DNA of 64,000 nt from contig NC_084835.1 of assembly GCF_033115175.1 (NCBI RefSeq), positions 102,640,448 to 102,704,447 of the forward strand. The letters are read 5' to 3'. The notes beneath the pieces are model-generated. The model was not told the DNA's origin and made no database searches. It saw only the letters and a list, made by a program, of their open reading frames with translations. Source of the DNA: Lepus europaeus (taxonomy: Eukaryota > Chordata > Mammalia > Lagomorpha > Leporidae). The translations under genes and the position numbers were made by a program. This document shows positions 11,640 through 23,690 of the stretch, one piece after another (position 1 is the stretch's first letter; each line of letters starts with the position of its first letter).

Positions 11640-12343
11640 TATTAACTGTAAAATTGCTAAACTATTTGACATCTTCATTACTAAAAAGTTTCAAAATTTA
11701 GATAAATATGCCACCAGACTATGACAAAATACCAATATGTCTTCTATTATCATGCCAAGTTTATATTTTCCTTAAAACTTTTGGCTTGTTACTTCTTGGT
11801 GGTATTTCTTCTCTTTTATTCACATTACTTACATAGAGTCAATTTCCTTGAAAATGAAAGCTACAGGATTCAAGAAATCTATCCTAGGAAACTGTCAATC
11901 TCTCTGGCCCTTCTGATTTTAGAAGTAGATTAAACTATGCCCTAAAGGGACTTCTTGGACTGAGTCATTGACTAACTTCTTTATATGATGGAAAAATCTG
12001 TCCAAAGGAAAAATTCAACGGACCCTCCAACATTTTAGCTACTTACATCAAATGAACAAAAAGATTGTTTTGAGTGGTACAGAATGTGTATTTTTGGCAT
12101 GGGAGTTCCCTTCTAAGTGGTTTCCTCATGGAGCAATGACATAGGAGTGAGGATAATTAGAGCAGGGTAAGGAGTTCAGGAAAAGGAAAATGTCACAAGG
12201 TAAAACTGGCCTGGGAACTAGATCGTGTCTGTGGTCAAGGATGAGTGAAGGCTTCTATGGTGAGCAACCCACAGTCAGGCAATGTTTTCAAGTTCAGGGT
12301 CAGGTAATGGATTCAATGCAAATCTGTTCAATAAGGAAGCCAT
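11640..12343. other. Unassigned spacer
   Basis: AT-rich sequence with no recognised repeat, gene or RNA. The 70- and 85-codon frames here show no family features. Confidence 0.35.
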
Positions 12344-12663
12344 GGGGCCAGTTTTGTGGCATAACCAGTAAAGCCGCTGCCTATGATACCAGCATCCCAT
12401 GCTGGCTCGAGGCCCAGCTGCTCCACTTCAATCCTGCTCCCTGCTAATGCACCAGGGAAAGCAATAGAGGATTGCCCAAGTGCGTGGGCCCCTGAACCCA
12501 CGTGGGAGACCCAGAAGAAGCTCCTGGCTTCTGGCTTCAGACAGGCTCAACTCCAGCCATTGTGACCCTTTGGGGAGTGAAGCAGTGGATGAAAGATATC
12601 TCTCTCTCTCTCTCTCTCTCTTTGCAACTCTGAGTTTCAAATAAATAACTAAATCTTTAAAAC
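12344..12663 (+). mobile_element. Rabbit C-repeat SINE
   Basis: Full layout is present: 'ggggccagttttgtggc' head, 'accagcatcccatgctgg', 'gcaatagaggattgcccaag' core, a (CT)n of about 20 at 12599-12622 and a tail with ATAAATAACTAAATC. I saw no convincing TSD. Confidence 0.88.
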
Positions 12664-12845
12664 ATTAAGACAGGGAAGATAAAAAGATATCAGAAGATTT
12701 AATAAATATAATGAGGAAGCTGTGAGCCCCCTATTACTGAGCATTTGAAATGTGGCTAGTCTAAATTGAGATGTGATATATGCACAGAATACATCGTGTA
12801 TAGCTGATCCAGTCAACTCACATATGTATTTCCTCATACCTTGTC

Positions 12846-12864
12846 TGTGTGTGTGTGTGTGTGT
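12846..12864. repeat. (TG)n microsatellite
   Basis: Nine to ten uninterrupted TG units. They lie just before an L1 3' UTR-like fragment. Confidence 0.95.
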
Positions 12865-12865
12865 C

Positions 12866-12990
12866 TAGAGGGCTCAAATAATACAATGCATTGTTATTAA
12901 CTGCAGCTACCATGTTATGCTACAGATCTCTTGAATTTACTGCTCCTATTTAACTATCTACTTTTCAAGTCTCTGCATCTGTCGTATTTA
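12866..12990 (-). repeat. L1 3' UTR fragment, antisense
   Basis: 'caatgcattgttattaactgc', 'ctaccatgttatgctacaga' and 'ctcttgaatttactgctcct' match the antisense of the old L1MA/L1MB-type 3' UTR word for word with drift. Confidence 0.55.
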
Positions 12991-12999
12991 CTAATGTCT

Positions 13000-13329
13000 C
13001 ATTGACTAAAGACAAGCCCAGAGTCAGTGCAAAAGGGACTACATGAAGGCATGGACCCCATAGTATGATTCTCTGTCAGCACCAGAGATGGGTAATGTCA
13101 GGTCATTTATTGACTAAGATAGTAGGATGCAAGTAGAGAGATTGTAGGAAAGACGATCTGAAAAGTGTATGTCATCATACTTTGGAATGCCTGACTCTCC
13201 ACAGTGAGAAAAGTACAGGCAGTTTGGCAGGTCACAGGCAATCATTGCATGCTTCAAGTAGAGATGTCCAATATGTATAGGCTGGGATTGTTAAGCTGGA
13301 GAATGAGTCAGCGCCCTTGGTAGCAGGAA
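13000..13329. other. Unassigned spacer
   Basis: Nothing recognised on either strand. Confidence 0.35.
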
Positions 13330-13745
13330 ACAGAAACTGTGCCCCAAACAGAAATATTTGAATTAACTGGTTGGAAATGGAACCAAGGGTAGAGAATCTG
13401 CAAGAGTTTACTGGCCTGAGCTGGATTTTTCAGAGAATGGCTCAGCAAAGTTCTCTTGCAACATTGTGCTCAGAAGGGCCCAACCAACACCAACAAGAAA
13501 GCTGCAAGAAGCAAGTCTGGATCAGTGTTTTCAACATCCATTGAAGGATGTGCATAACATGAGCAGGAGGCCCCTTTTGCTCCCCTTTTCTACCTCCAGG
13601 GTACTCCCCTAACCTTTGCTAGGAAAGCCCTGGCAAACTACTTCTTGAGGGAACCGTGCCTTCCTGCTGCCTACTCTGCTTATCACAAGTAAATAAAGCT
13701 TTGCTTTGAGCAGCTTCTGCTTGAGGATCATTATTTGGCGACATC
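13330..13745 (+). repeat. Possible LTR-like segment
   Basis: A GC-richer block ends in 'caagtaaataaagctttgct' (AATAAA at 13692-13697) and a U5-like 'cttctgcttgaggatcatta'. This resembles the polyadenylation/R region of a retroviral LTR. I see no matching second LTR, TG...CA boundary or TSD, so it could equally be a decayed 3' UTR retrocopy. Confidence 0.22.
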
Positions 13746-15419
13746 CACAGCAAACGGACTTCTTGTGTTTGCTAATGGGAAAAGCTCACAGAATGAAAGG
13801 AAAAACTGAACAGCCACGTCTCTGGAGGAAGAGAAACCTGGATGGCCCTACTGGACTCGGGATCAATGAGCAGGAGCCAGTGGGCATCTCTGCAAGGCCC
13901 AGCTGTTAGAGTCGACTGCAGCTGTCTCTATTTCCTCCACCCAAGGTTCAGATTTCCAAGAGAAGGAACCTTATGGTCTACGTGTGTCAGTTTTTCATCA
14001 TTTGACAAACACTGGAAAGAAGATCTAGGTCAACAGTCTTACCAAGAATGCATGCAGTGGGCGCAGATCATTTAGCAAGACATCCCTGAAGATAAGTATG
14101 AGTGGGAAGGCACTGTAGCAGAATTCATGTACAGAGATGAGACACCAAGGCCTTTACCAGGAAGTAGTCCTTTATTATTATTATTATCCTTAATATAATA
14201 ATAATTATTATTATGCCAGTATAAGGCCTAATTGGATTTTTATCCAAAAGCCTGAGCTTGGAACAGTGAGCAGTATTTCCTTATATATGGTTTTAGCTTT
14301 TTTCTACATACATACATTTGACTGGATATTCTAACATTACATGGCAGCTACAGGAATTGATACAATACTGCACATGAGTTCAGAGTTACTGATACTTCTT
14401 TCACACACACACTGAGCTGTATGCTGTCTGCCAAGGGTTAACGCCATTGCTTGGTTTAGCAATCAGAAGCCATAATGGTTACATAGAAACAGATAACAGT
14501 TGAAGCATTCATTTAATGCCGTCTTGTTGCTCAGATCACATTCAGCACCAGTATCCCACCTTCCAGCCTCCAGTCCCATTTCCCATCAGCTCTTGCTGCC
14601 TCAGCCTCACCCTTTGTCTTCACAATGTGGCATGGTTTTCCTAGTTTGCCATTGAAAACAGTTTGGAGATGTCTAGCCCACTGATTGGATGCGCATGATT
14701 CATTCACCTGCCTCTGGAACTCCGCCAAGCAAGTCCCTTCCCTCCTGCTCTCCCCTGCCCATCACACTTTACCAAGGCCACTTCTCCAGGCCCCACAGAC
14801 CCATCAAGCAGGATCTGGACAACCTGAGCAGAACCGTGCTCTCGGAAGATCGAGCTCGTAGAACGTAGGACGTTGTCTAGGTGGCTACTGTCTAAATGTG
14901 CAAAGACTAGGGATGGAGGGGGTGTGGAAATGCCAGGCAAGTGAGAGCAGACCGTAGTCTGTGGCGGTGAGGAGGGCAGGAACGCAGCTCAGGTCACTGC
15001 AGTCTTGATCGAGGGGTTAAGAGGTGAGAAGGAAAAGAAGCAAGGACTGCTCTTTAAAAAATATTTGGTGAAAGCAGTTGCAGTGAGATCTAAAAATATA
15101 GTCCATATGGTAGCATTATCAAAAATGATATATAAACACTTTGAGCATTTCGGTTTAACTAAAAACATGAGTGAATATTTACTCTCCATTATTTTTACAG
15201 CAGGGCTCAAGTCTTTGAGCGACGGAACACTGATGCCTCATCTTCACCTTGATTCTAAATGGCACACTCCAAAGGGCGCAGTCTAAAATGCTCAGCTCTG
15301 GTTCTTTAAAAGAAAAGTGCAGCTCTTAAACCCACTTGGGAACTAATCTAAGTGCAGGACCCTTATAGATTGTTATTGATTTTCTTAACTCATTCCTATT
15401 CTTGTCTATTCCTATTTTG
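13746..15419. other. Unassigned spacer with a TTA/TAA-rich palindrome
   Basis: No gene or named repeat. At 14170-14216 a run of TTA units is followed by ATA/TAA units and then TTA again, giving a self-complementary AT-only segment. Frames of 65 to 93 codons at 14531-15286 show no recognisable motifs. Confidence 0.4.
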
Positions 15420-15835
15420 AGAGAAGATTTTTAAAAGTTACTTTAATTGACACACAAAATGATATATTTTTATGGAGTGCAGTGTGATAATTCAATACAT
15501 GTATGCCTGTGCTGTGTTGAAAGCAGGGTAATCAACCTTTCCACCTCCTCAAACATTTATTATGTTTCAAGTCTATGATCGCCTCTTCCAGTTCTTTATT
15601 AAAGACAGCGTAGGTTGTGGTAAGCTGTAGGCACTGCTGTACCCACAAGGGCATACTCTTCTTATCTGACTACATTTTGGCACCCGTTATCCAACCTTCT
15701 TCTGTGCCCTCTACCCAGCCCCTTACTAACCTCCAGCAATCACTTTTCTCTCTTATTCTGTGAGATCAAGCTTTATATCTTCCTCATGTGCCTGAGAATA
15801 TGCAGGACTTGAGTGTAAAATGGTTTCAGCAAATT
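15420..15835 (-). mobile_element. L1M 3' UTR, antisense
   Basis: 'ttaattgacacacaaaatga', 'tatggagtgcagtgtgataa', 'aatacatgtatgcctgtgct', 'acctcctcaaacatttatta', 'cacccgttatccaacc' and 'tgtgagatcaagctttatat' occur in the same order as in the antisense L1MA/L1MB 3' UTR. It is non-coding and 5'-truncated. Confidence 0.7.
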
Positions 15836-15874
15836 CACCTTTGAGTTCTTTTCAAAGCCTTCAACTTATTTTTC

Positions 15875-16175
15875 TGGGTGAGCTTTGGCACAGTGGTTGA
15901 GGCACTCCTTAGGATGTCCACATCCCATGTTGGAGTGCCTGAGTTCAAGTCCCAGATCCAATTCTCTCTGCTTCCAGTTTCCTATCCCTCCACACCCTCC
16001 GTGGCAGCTATGATGGCCCAAGCTCTTGAGTACCTGACAGTGATATGGGAGACCTGACTTGATTTCCAGACTTCTGGCTTCAGCCTGGCCCAGCCATGAC
16101 TATTGTGAGCATTTGAGCAGTGAACCAGTGGATGGGAGATCTGTCTCTCATTTTCATAAAAATAATTACTGGGGT
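15875..16175 (+). mobile_element. Older C-repeat SINE
   Basis: Diverged copy with 'gtgagctttggcacagtggt', 'gttggagtgcctgagttcaa', 'agcttctggcttcagcctgg' analogues and a decayed CT tract. It resembles the subfamily with 'cccatgttggagtgcctg' also seen at 20.9 kb and 28.9 kb. Confidence 0.7.
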
Positions 16176-16199
16176 ATTTTTCAGTTTACCTTATCTTTA

Positions 16200-17265
16200 A
16201 ATAAATTAAAAACTAAAAGGTGGAGTTCAAGTGGCATAAACACAGTTGGGGGGAAAGGCTGTTGATAATGCATAACCAACAACTCACTGGTGGGGGCTGG
16301 AGGCTGGGGTTCTATAGGGCTGGTGTCCTGGCCCCCCAGATCCGAAGGCAGGAGGCAATCTTCAGGTGTTATCCATAGAGTGGGCACTAAAAGTTCCATT
16401 CTGTGAAGAATGGCAAAAAAGGGCCAGAGAGCTTCCTCTGTGGATCATATGCTGGCCTAAGATTAGCAGGGTACCACTCCATGCATAGCTTAAAATGTTT
16501 ACTGATTATTTGCAAGATCAGTAGTTATATTAAACCATATGGAATTTCTTCTTGTTGCATTGTTGCTTCTGTATACAAGTAAACTTCAATTCCAATGTGT
16601 ACTCTGTATGTACTTTTTTTTTATTATTTATTTAAAATTTCCACTAGCCTGCTTTTCCATCGTACAACAGCTACTGCAATTGTCCCAATCTGTTTTCCTA
16701 TTTGACTCTATGAACAACTGTGAAGTCAACGTGAACGTCTATCTGCATCAGCACTGAATTCCTAGGCCTCTATCAGGAAGCCAAATATTTGTTTAATGAG
16801 CAATGATGTACTTTGCCCTTGCGAAAGCCAAGTTTCTAGCTCTTAGCAACTATACTTTCAATAATGCTAAGCCAATTTAAATGTGTGAATAACTAATAGG
16901 TTATATTTTAAATAAGAATATGCTAATTAGAGATTTTTTTCATTAGACAGTGACTATATCCAGCCCTTTTTTGTTTGTGATAATAAAATTCTTCGTATTA
17001 AATGAGGTGAATGTGTGTGGTCTCTCGGGATGCCTGGTACAAATTTAGACAGTGAGAACAGCAAATACGACAGCAGGTTGCCACCTAGTGGACATTTAAT
17101 GAAATGTCTAGACATCAAGTTTTGCTGACACAGCCTGGTAGCACACAGCAGTGATGGGACCATAATGCACAGGACTGATGAGAGGCCCTCCTATACAGCT
17201 CTCTGGTTCCACACGATCAGCTGAGACTCTAGACTCATCAAAATTGAATTTTAAAATCAAGGCTT
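16200..17265. other. Unassigned spacer
   Basis: Contains no named repeat. The part from about 16,790 to 17,010 is AT-rich and non-repetitive, with an ATGCTAAT octamer-like word near 16,920. Confidence 0.35.
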
Positions 17266-17269
17266 GAAA

Positions 17270-17500
17270 TCAGGAGGTAAAATGCTTAACATTCATTGAG
17301 GACCTACTTTGTGTCAAGCACGGCTAAAAGCTTCAGCTGAATTACCTCATATGACCCTGACAGTAACACTTTTATAACCACTGGCCCCTTTTACAGATTA
17401 AGAATCCGAGGCATAGGGCAATTCAGTAACTCACTCGAAGTCCCTTGGCCCCCAAACTGGGGAGCTGAGGTCTGAATGCAGACCGAGAGCTTCAGAGCCC
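17270..17500 (-). repeat. MIR element, antisense
   Basis: 'ttcattgaggacctactttg', 'tgtcaagcacggctaaaagc', 'ccccttttacagattaagaa' and 'tccgaggcatagggcaattc' follow the antisense MIR consensus almost full length. Confidence 0.8.
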
Positions 17501-18043
17501 AGGTTTCCCATCCAGAGAAACCTCCCTCAGTTACCACTGGTGCTGGACCTCACTTTATCAAATACAGTATCTGGTGGGGGAGTGGCTTCAGGTTCTTTAT
17601 TGAATGTGTTTGATACTTGGAAGTCACACTGGGCTTCCAAGAAAGCACTGGGTCCCTGTGCTGGAATTCAGTGGTGGCATGGGAGAAGGCACTGGCCCCC
17701 TACTCCTGCCTGACGGAGCCGGCCTGACACCAGACTTCCAACTTCGTGGTTGCTATTTAGAGAATGATCATCACCTTGTGAAAGGGTGACAGTGAGGAAG
17801 GGTTGAATGAAACAAAGAATTGCCCTCAACACTGGAGATGGAATTTGCACTTGACAAAGGAAGGGAGTGCTTGCCCTCCAGTGCTCCCCCTATGCTGTGT
17901 CCAGATCTTTTTATAGCTCTTACACCGTAATGAAGATTTTAGTCTCTTCACTGACTCCTTACCCTCTCCATCACCCTCACCACTGCCCCCAGACAAACTC
18001 CTCTATCAGCTACAGAAAGGGCATTCAGAATCCAGACTTCTGG
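17501..18043. other. Unassigned spacer
   Basis: No recognised feature. The part near 17,950 is CT-rich. Confidence 0.35.
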
Positions 18044-18055
18044 ACCTAGTACTAC

Positions 18056-18386
18056 CTTTTTTTTTTTTTTTTTGACAGGCAGAGAGAGACAGAGAGAAAG
18101 GTCTTCCTTTGCAGTTGGTTCACCCTCCAATGGCCGCCGCGGCTGGCGCGCTGCAGCCGGCGCACCGCGCTGATCCGATGGCAGGAGCCAGGTGCTTATC
18201 CTGGTCTCCCATGGGGTGCAGGGCCCAAGCACTTGGGCCATCCTCCGCTGCACTCCCGGGCCACAGCAGAGAGCTGACCTGGAAGAGGGGCAACCAGGAC
18301 AGAATCCGGTACCCCGACTGGGACTAGAACCCGGTGTGCCGGCACCGCAAGGCGGAGGATTAGCCTAGTGAGCTGCAGCGCCAGCC
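18056..18386 (-). mobile_element. CSINE2-like SINE with 12-bp TSD
   Basis: Young reverse-complement copy with poly-T of about 18, 'gacaggcagagagagacaga', 'ggagccaggtgcttatcctg', 'ggcaaccaggacagaatccg' and 'caaggcggaggattagccta'. ACCTAGTACTAC occurs at 18044-18055 and 18387-18398, an exact TSD. The uneroded poly-T and GC-rich head suggest recent insertion. Confidence 0.95.
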
Positions 18387-18434
18387 ACCTAGTACTACTT
18401 AACACAGGGTATCTCTATGTGATATAGCTGACAC

Positions 18435-18910
18435 CTCAACCTTTTCATGTGCAAAATGGAACTCTTAGCCTTTCTTCAAAAACAACACAATTTCCTGTTT
18501 CAGCTAAGGACAGCTCCATCCTTCTTAGGCTCAAAGCCTTGAAGTCAACCTTGACTCTCTTGTTTCTCTCCTGTTCCACATCCTACCCACCCACAAGTCC
18601 TCTATGCAATACCAAGAATTTACCTCCTTATCAGAACACCATGGCACAGCTGCCACATGTCACCTGGATTCCTGCAATAGCCACCTCACTGGTCCCCACA
18701 GGGCAGATGCTCTGCATACAGCACACAGCTGTTCAGATGCTGGCTGCCCTCTTGCTCAAAAACCCACAAGGGCTCCCAATTTCCAAGTCCAAGGCAAAGT
18801 ACTCACAATGGTCCTCAAGACGTCAGAGAGTTCTGCCCCCAGGTACCCTTCTAACTTTTCATCTCTGCTTCTGGATAATAGGCAGAGAAGACAGACGTGT
18901 CTGAGAGATG
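18435..18910 (-). repeat. LINE-2 fragment, antisense
   Basis: One of the clearer old repeats. 'gaagtcaaccttgactctct', 'cacctggattcctgcaatag', 'ccacctcactggtccccaca', 'cttgctcaaaaacccacaag' and 'tactcacaatggtcctcaag' are ordered as in antisense L2. The 151-codon frame at 18449-18904 is on the wrong strand for L2 protein and is a chance frame. Confidence 0.75.
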
Positions 18911-20083
18911 TGCTCTCGTGATGCACCAGCACTGGTGTGTCAGAAGCAACTGCTGAGCTACAGCCATACACCAGTGCTCACTTTGCATGACTTTAGTGAA
19001 AAGCTAAAGTGTCAGCTCCTATCGCAGTAATACTCCAAACCACACCCCCTCACTAGTAGCCCACAACAAGGAGCAATTTTTTTTTTGTTTGTTTACATGT
19101 TTGCAGGGCTCACTTGAATGGACTGGGCTCACTGATCTTGGCTGAGTGAGTTTGCGCATACATTTGAGGTCTTATTTTTACCTTGGTCTTTTCTAGAATG
19201 ATAGGGCTATTCAGTTCTGTCCCTATGACTCTGCTCCCCCAAGTAGAGCTTATGGCCAAAGTAGGGCAAGCAAAATGATTCCGGGCCTTCTGGCATCCAT
19301 AGTTGGACTGGCACACTCTCTTCTGCTGTTTTCTATTGTCTGAAGCAAGTTAGCCTGAATTCAAGTGGATGAAGGGAAAGAATTTACATTTTCACTGAAA
19401 CTGCAACAATCACATGACAAAGGCTGTCACTTCAAGAACAGATGAATATTTGGGGCCAGGAACATGACCCACTACCGCACCTTTCCTGGCCCATACTCTA
19501 CTCAGACCTTGATCGAAAGTCCTACTCAAGCTCAGGCTCAAGTCCCCCAAGCCGTCACCTCCCAGGTTTGTACACTGGTCAGGCACGTCTGGGTTCAGTA
19601 GACCTCTGACCTCAGCTCACTGCTGTATTGGAATTAACCACACTCTGAAACTTGACACTGTAGTCATTTAATAACACTTGAATTGTCATGGAAAATACAT
19701 TTAAGGGATAAACAAATACCTGGGGGAAGAGATGTTCGTAGAGCATGACTTATGCCCAGGCCCATGGTGAAGGCTGAAAGAGGGATGCAGTTACCACCAG
19801 ACGACACGTTGCTAAGGACCTGAGAATTGGTTGAACGATAGAGCCAAAGACGGACTTTCAATAGACAAGAAAGAATGTACTACAGAATTCTGGCTGAACA
19901 CAAACCAGATAAAAAAACCAAAAGACTTGAGGCTCACATTCTTGCAATCACCCCACAACCTACATATATACCCCTCTTTTGTGGTACACAGGTTCTACAC
20001 AAACCTGCACCATTAATACCTTCTCCTCTCCAGCGGCCTCCAATGTCACTTTCAATGACTTTTTTCCCTTTGAAATCTCTCTC
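18911..20083. other. Unassigned spacer
   Basis: No recognised gene or repeat. A short T-run lies near 19,080. Chance frames reach 68 codons. Confidence 0.35.
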
Positions 20084-20100
20084 ATCACATAATTTTTTTT

Positions 20101-20464
20101 CTTTTTTTTTCCTTTTTTTATTTATTTTTTTTTATTTTTGACAGGCAGAGTGGACAGTGAGAGAGAGACAGAGAGAAAGGTCTTCCTTTTGCCGTTGGTT
20201 CACCCTCCAATGGCCACCACGGTAGCGCGCTGCGGCCGGCGCACCGCACTGTTCCGATGGCAGGAGCCAGGTGCTTATCCTGGTCTCCCATGGGGTGCAG
20301 GGCCCAAGGACCTGGGCCATCCTCCACTGCACTCCCTGGCCACAGCAGAGAGCTGGCCTGGAAGAGGGGCAACCAGGACAGGATCGGTGCCCCAACCGGG
20401 ACTAGAACCCGGTGTGCCGGCGCCGCAAGGCGGAGGATTAGCCCGTTGAGCCATGGCGCCGGCC
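20101..20464 (-). mobile_element. CSINE2-like SINE with T-rich tail and TSD
   Basis: Young reverse-complement copy: a long interrupted T-rich tail (20,101-20,138), 'gacaggcagagtggacagtg', the core, and 'gagccatggcgccggcc'. TCACATAATTTTTTTT occurs before (20,084) and after (20,465), a TSD of about 16 bp. Confidence 0.95.
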
Positions 20465-20480
20465 TCACATAATTTTTTTT

Positions 20481-20841
20481 GAAAGACTTATTTTACTTGA
20501 AAGGCAGAGTGACTATTAGAAGAGATAGAGACCCACAAAGAAACAAAGAGACACACACAGGGAGATGTCAAGAGATCTTCTATCCACTGGGTCACTCCAT
20601 AAATGCTCATAACAGCTCAGGTTGGGCCAGGCCAAAGCCAGGAGTCTGTAACTCCAGCCAGATCTCTCTATTTGGGTGACAGGGGCCCAAGCAGTTAAAC
20701 CATTGTTTGCTGCCTCCCAGGTGCTTTATCAGGAAGCTGGATCATAAGCTCAGAATAGCTGAGAATCAAACTGGTACTCCCATGTGGAATGCAGGCATCC
20801 CAAGCTGCGTCTTAGCCTACTGTGCCATGACACCTGCCCCT
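20481..20841 (-). mobile_element. Older C-repeat SINE, antisense
   Basis: Diverged: 'gaaagacttattttacttga', 'ggtcactccataaatgctca', 'ccaggtgctttatcaggaag' and 'actgtgccatgacacctgcc'. It abuts the TSD of the young SINE to its left, so that SINE landed at this element's A/T-rich end. Confidence 0.75.
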
Positions 20842-20909
20842 GTCCTATTGTTGACGTTTGTATCAATTCTATGAAGAGAATTTGGGAAAAGCAATGTTAC
20901 CAGAGTATG

Positions 20910-21205
20910 ATTTGGGCAGCCATGTGGCCTAACAGTTAAGACACTACTTGTTATGCCCACAGCCCATGTTGGAGTGCCTGGGTTTGAATCCAGGCTCTAC
21001 TCCTGATTTTAGCTTCCTGCTAATGCAGAACCTGGGAGAGAGCAGTAGTGGCTCAAAGAATTGAGTCTCTGTAGTCCCCATGGCAGACCCGCATTGAACT
21101 CCTGGCTCCTGGTTTGGACTTTCTACCAGGTCCTGCTATTTCGGTATTTTGGAATCTATTTTGGCAGATGTGAGCTCTCTCTGCCTCTCAGATAAATATT
21201 TTATA
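20910..21205 (+). mobile_element. Older C-repeat SINE
   Basis: 'gggcagccatgtggcctaac', 'gcccatgttggagtgcctgg', 'gcttcctgctaatgcagaac' and 'ctgcctctcagataaatatt' identify an old C-type copy in plus orientation. Confidence 0.75.
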
Positions 21206-22385
21206 TAGACAAAAATGTAAATGTATATATGTGAATCTATATACCCTTGCTTTATAATAATAAAATTATGATTATAATTATGATGAGTATGGCTACCACA
21301 GAGTAGGGACCTGACTTTCAAAGAACTCGTGATTGAGTTGGACTACCATGCATGAGTCCACAGTAAACAGGACGAGACAGAGTAGATGTGGAGCTAAATC
21401 CAATGGTGTAGACAAGGAGCTCTGGGGAGGAAAAGTACAACAATTAAGAAGACACAGTTCCTGCCCTGAAAATTAGCCACTACCCCAATGGATTTTGGAG
21501 TTGCAGTGCTAATAAATCATGTTTCAGACAAAACTAAAATCACCACTTCTTGATTTCTCAGCCTCAGAAACCACTATGCACCTAATTCTTACAGCACTCA
21601 AAATCTGTACCACATAATTGAACACCTAATTGTATATTTTCTAGTAATGCTTGCTGTTTTTTCAGGATGGTTAGTCTTTTACTCCTACCAGATTGCAAAG
21701 CCACTAAGGCCTGGGAACATATGTGCCTACATAGAATTGAATGAGACCTTCGAGATCATTCTGCATAATTTTTTCATTTCTACAGCTGGGGGAACTGAAG
21801 ACCAACAAATTGTGAGTTGTCCAAGCTCATACAGCCATTTTGGGTTTAAAAAGTCTTTAGAACTCTGTTTGTCTCCATCTCCCCTTGACTGATGTAGAAA
21901 GGAGAGTGGGCACAGCTTTTTCCAGGGATTTTGTGAAAGTAGATTGTTCAGAATTTACCCACCTTCGACGCTAGAATAATAGCAGGAAGCTTGATGCTGT
22001 GGTTTCGGTAGGGATTGTCTTGAGAACGTGGATCAGCATCACTTTGGTCAGTAAGACTTGAATGTAAACAGCAGGACTTGAAACCCTGATAAACTTTCTC
22101 TCCCGGCACAGGAGCCACTAGCCTTTCTCCAAGTGAGACAGCTGATGGCATAAACTCTGGCCCTGAGTGAGACAAAGCGGTGAGGACCTGACCTGGGTTT
22201 GAGTGGGAGCATTCTATGAGACCAAGTCTGGGTCTGGAGGAGACAGTACTGTGATTTCTCCTTAGAGAACCAAAATAATACATCTTGAAACATCCGTTTC
22301 CCCGTACCTCTTCATAATCTCTTCCTACCATGTCTGCCCCAAGGTCTACACGCAATCAGAGATCTGCTTGCTGTCACTCTGGGTT
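21206..22385. other. Unassigned spacer, possible MIR remnant
   Basis: AT-rich. A weak MIR-like antisense segment lies near 21,735-21,870 ('cagctgggggaactgaagac'). A 135-codon minus-strand frame (21,948-22,355) shows no recognisable domain. Confidence 0.3.
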
Positions 22386-22756
22386 GGTGCACACAGTCTT
22401 GATTTTATACAAAAGGAATCATACAATATGTAGTGTTTTTGCTTGAGTTCTTTTGTTCAGTTTAATCATTCTAAAATTTGTTCATGCTCACCATGAAATT
22501 CATTCTTTTTTGTTACAAAATACTATCTCATTATATAGGTGCATTCGAGTTTGTTTATCCACTCACCTGTTGACAGATATTTGAGTTCCTTCCAATATTT
22601 GCTTATGAGTATGACAGCTAAACCTACTACATGTATGAATGGATTTCAACCTTTTTCTTTGCACGAAAATAAAATTATATTTTGGTTTCATTTTCCATGA
22701 ACTTTTTGAAATCACCTTATACTCATTTGTAAATTCATGTACAGTTGGAAACTCAA

Positions 22757-22910
22757 CCAAGATCTCCCATGTGCGTGGTGGCATTCAATTACTTGAGCCA
22801 TCACCACTGCCTCCAAGGGTCTGCATTAGCTGGAAGCTAGAGCCAGGAGCCAGGTGGATATCTAACTCAAATACTCTAATATGGGACATGCGAGTCTTAA
22901 CCAAAGTTTT
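22757..22910 (-). mobile_element. Older C-repeat SINE fragment, antisense
   Basis: Only the middle of the element is present: 'ttacttgagccatcaccact', 'tctgcattagctggaagcta' and 'actctaatatgggacatgcg'. It lies inside the old L1. Confidence 0.65.
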
Positions 22911-23034
22911 CATGATTAAGGTAAAAGCCTCCCCCAAAGTACAAGGCTTAGTACAGATACTCACTTTCATTTCTTTTGAGTGAATACCTAGGAGTGGAAT
23001 GACTAGATCATATGGAGATTATACGTTTAACTTT

Positions 23035-23376
23035 TTTTTTTTTTTTGACAGGCAGAGTGGACAGTGAGAGAGAGAGACAGAGAGAAAGGTCTTCCTTTTT
23101 GCCGTTGGTTCACCCTCCAATGGCCGCCGCGATTGGTGCGCTGTGGCCGGCGACCGCGCTGATCCGATGGCAGGAGCCAGGTGCTTCTCCTGATCTCCCA
23201 TGGGGTGCAGGGCCCAAGCACTTGCGCCATCCTCCACTGCACTCCCTGGGCACAGCAGAGAGCTGGCCTGGAAGGGGGGCAACCGGGACAGAATCCGGTG
23301 CCCTGACCGGGACTAGAACCCGGTGTGCCCGCGCCGCAAGGCGGAGGATTAGCCTAGTGAGCCACGGCGCCGGCCA
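23035..23376 (-). mobile_element. CSINE2-like SINE with about 16-bp TSD
   Basis: Young reverse-complement copy inside the old L1. TATACGTTTAACTTTT lies at about 23,020-23,035 and again at 23,377-23,392, so the empty site can be read directly. Tail, core and head are all intact ('gtgagccacggcgccggcc'). Confidence 0.95.
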
Positions 23377-23597
23377 TATACGTTTAACTTTTAAAGAAGC
23401 TTCTAAACTGTATTTGCAGATTATCGATACCATTTTACATTCCCATTGGCAGTTTTGCCTTCAGTTCTTCCTCATTCTGACCAACACTTGGTACGGCAGG
23501 TGTTAGTAGTATCTCATTGTAGTTCAAACTTGCATTTATCTGATGACTAGCAAGATTGAATCTCTTCTCACGAGCTTATTTCTAAAATACACATTTT

Positions 23598-23690
23598 CTT
23601 TGGTGTATTATTTGTGTGTTATCTGTATTTCTTTGGTGTATTATTTTTTTATTATCTCTGTATCATTGGTGTATTATTTATTATTTTAGT
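23598..23690. repeat. Short tandem duplication, ~33-bp unit x 3
   Basis: Three imperfect copies each contain TTGGTGTATTATTT, beginning near 23,600, 23,632 and 23,667. They lie inside the old L1 and probably arose by local slippage. Confidence 0.75.

Noticed and set aside
20118..20468. Recurring Ala/Pro/Arg-rich peptides such as those at 3.8, 18.2, 20.2, 23.1, 54.2 and 55.9 kb
   Set aside because: All are translations of the CSINE core, not a protein family.
22639..23506. Frames of 114 and 164 codons near 22.6-23.5 kb
   Set aside because: They run through old antisense L1 and the antisense CSINE; the repeated phrases also appear in frames of other SINE copies.
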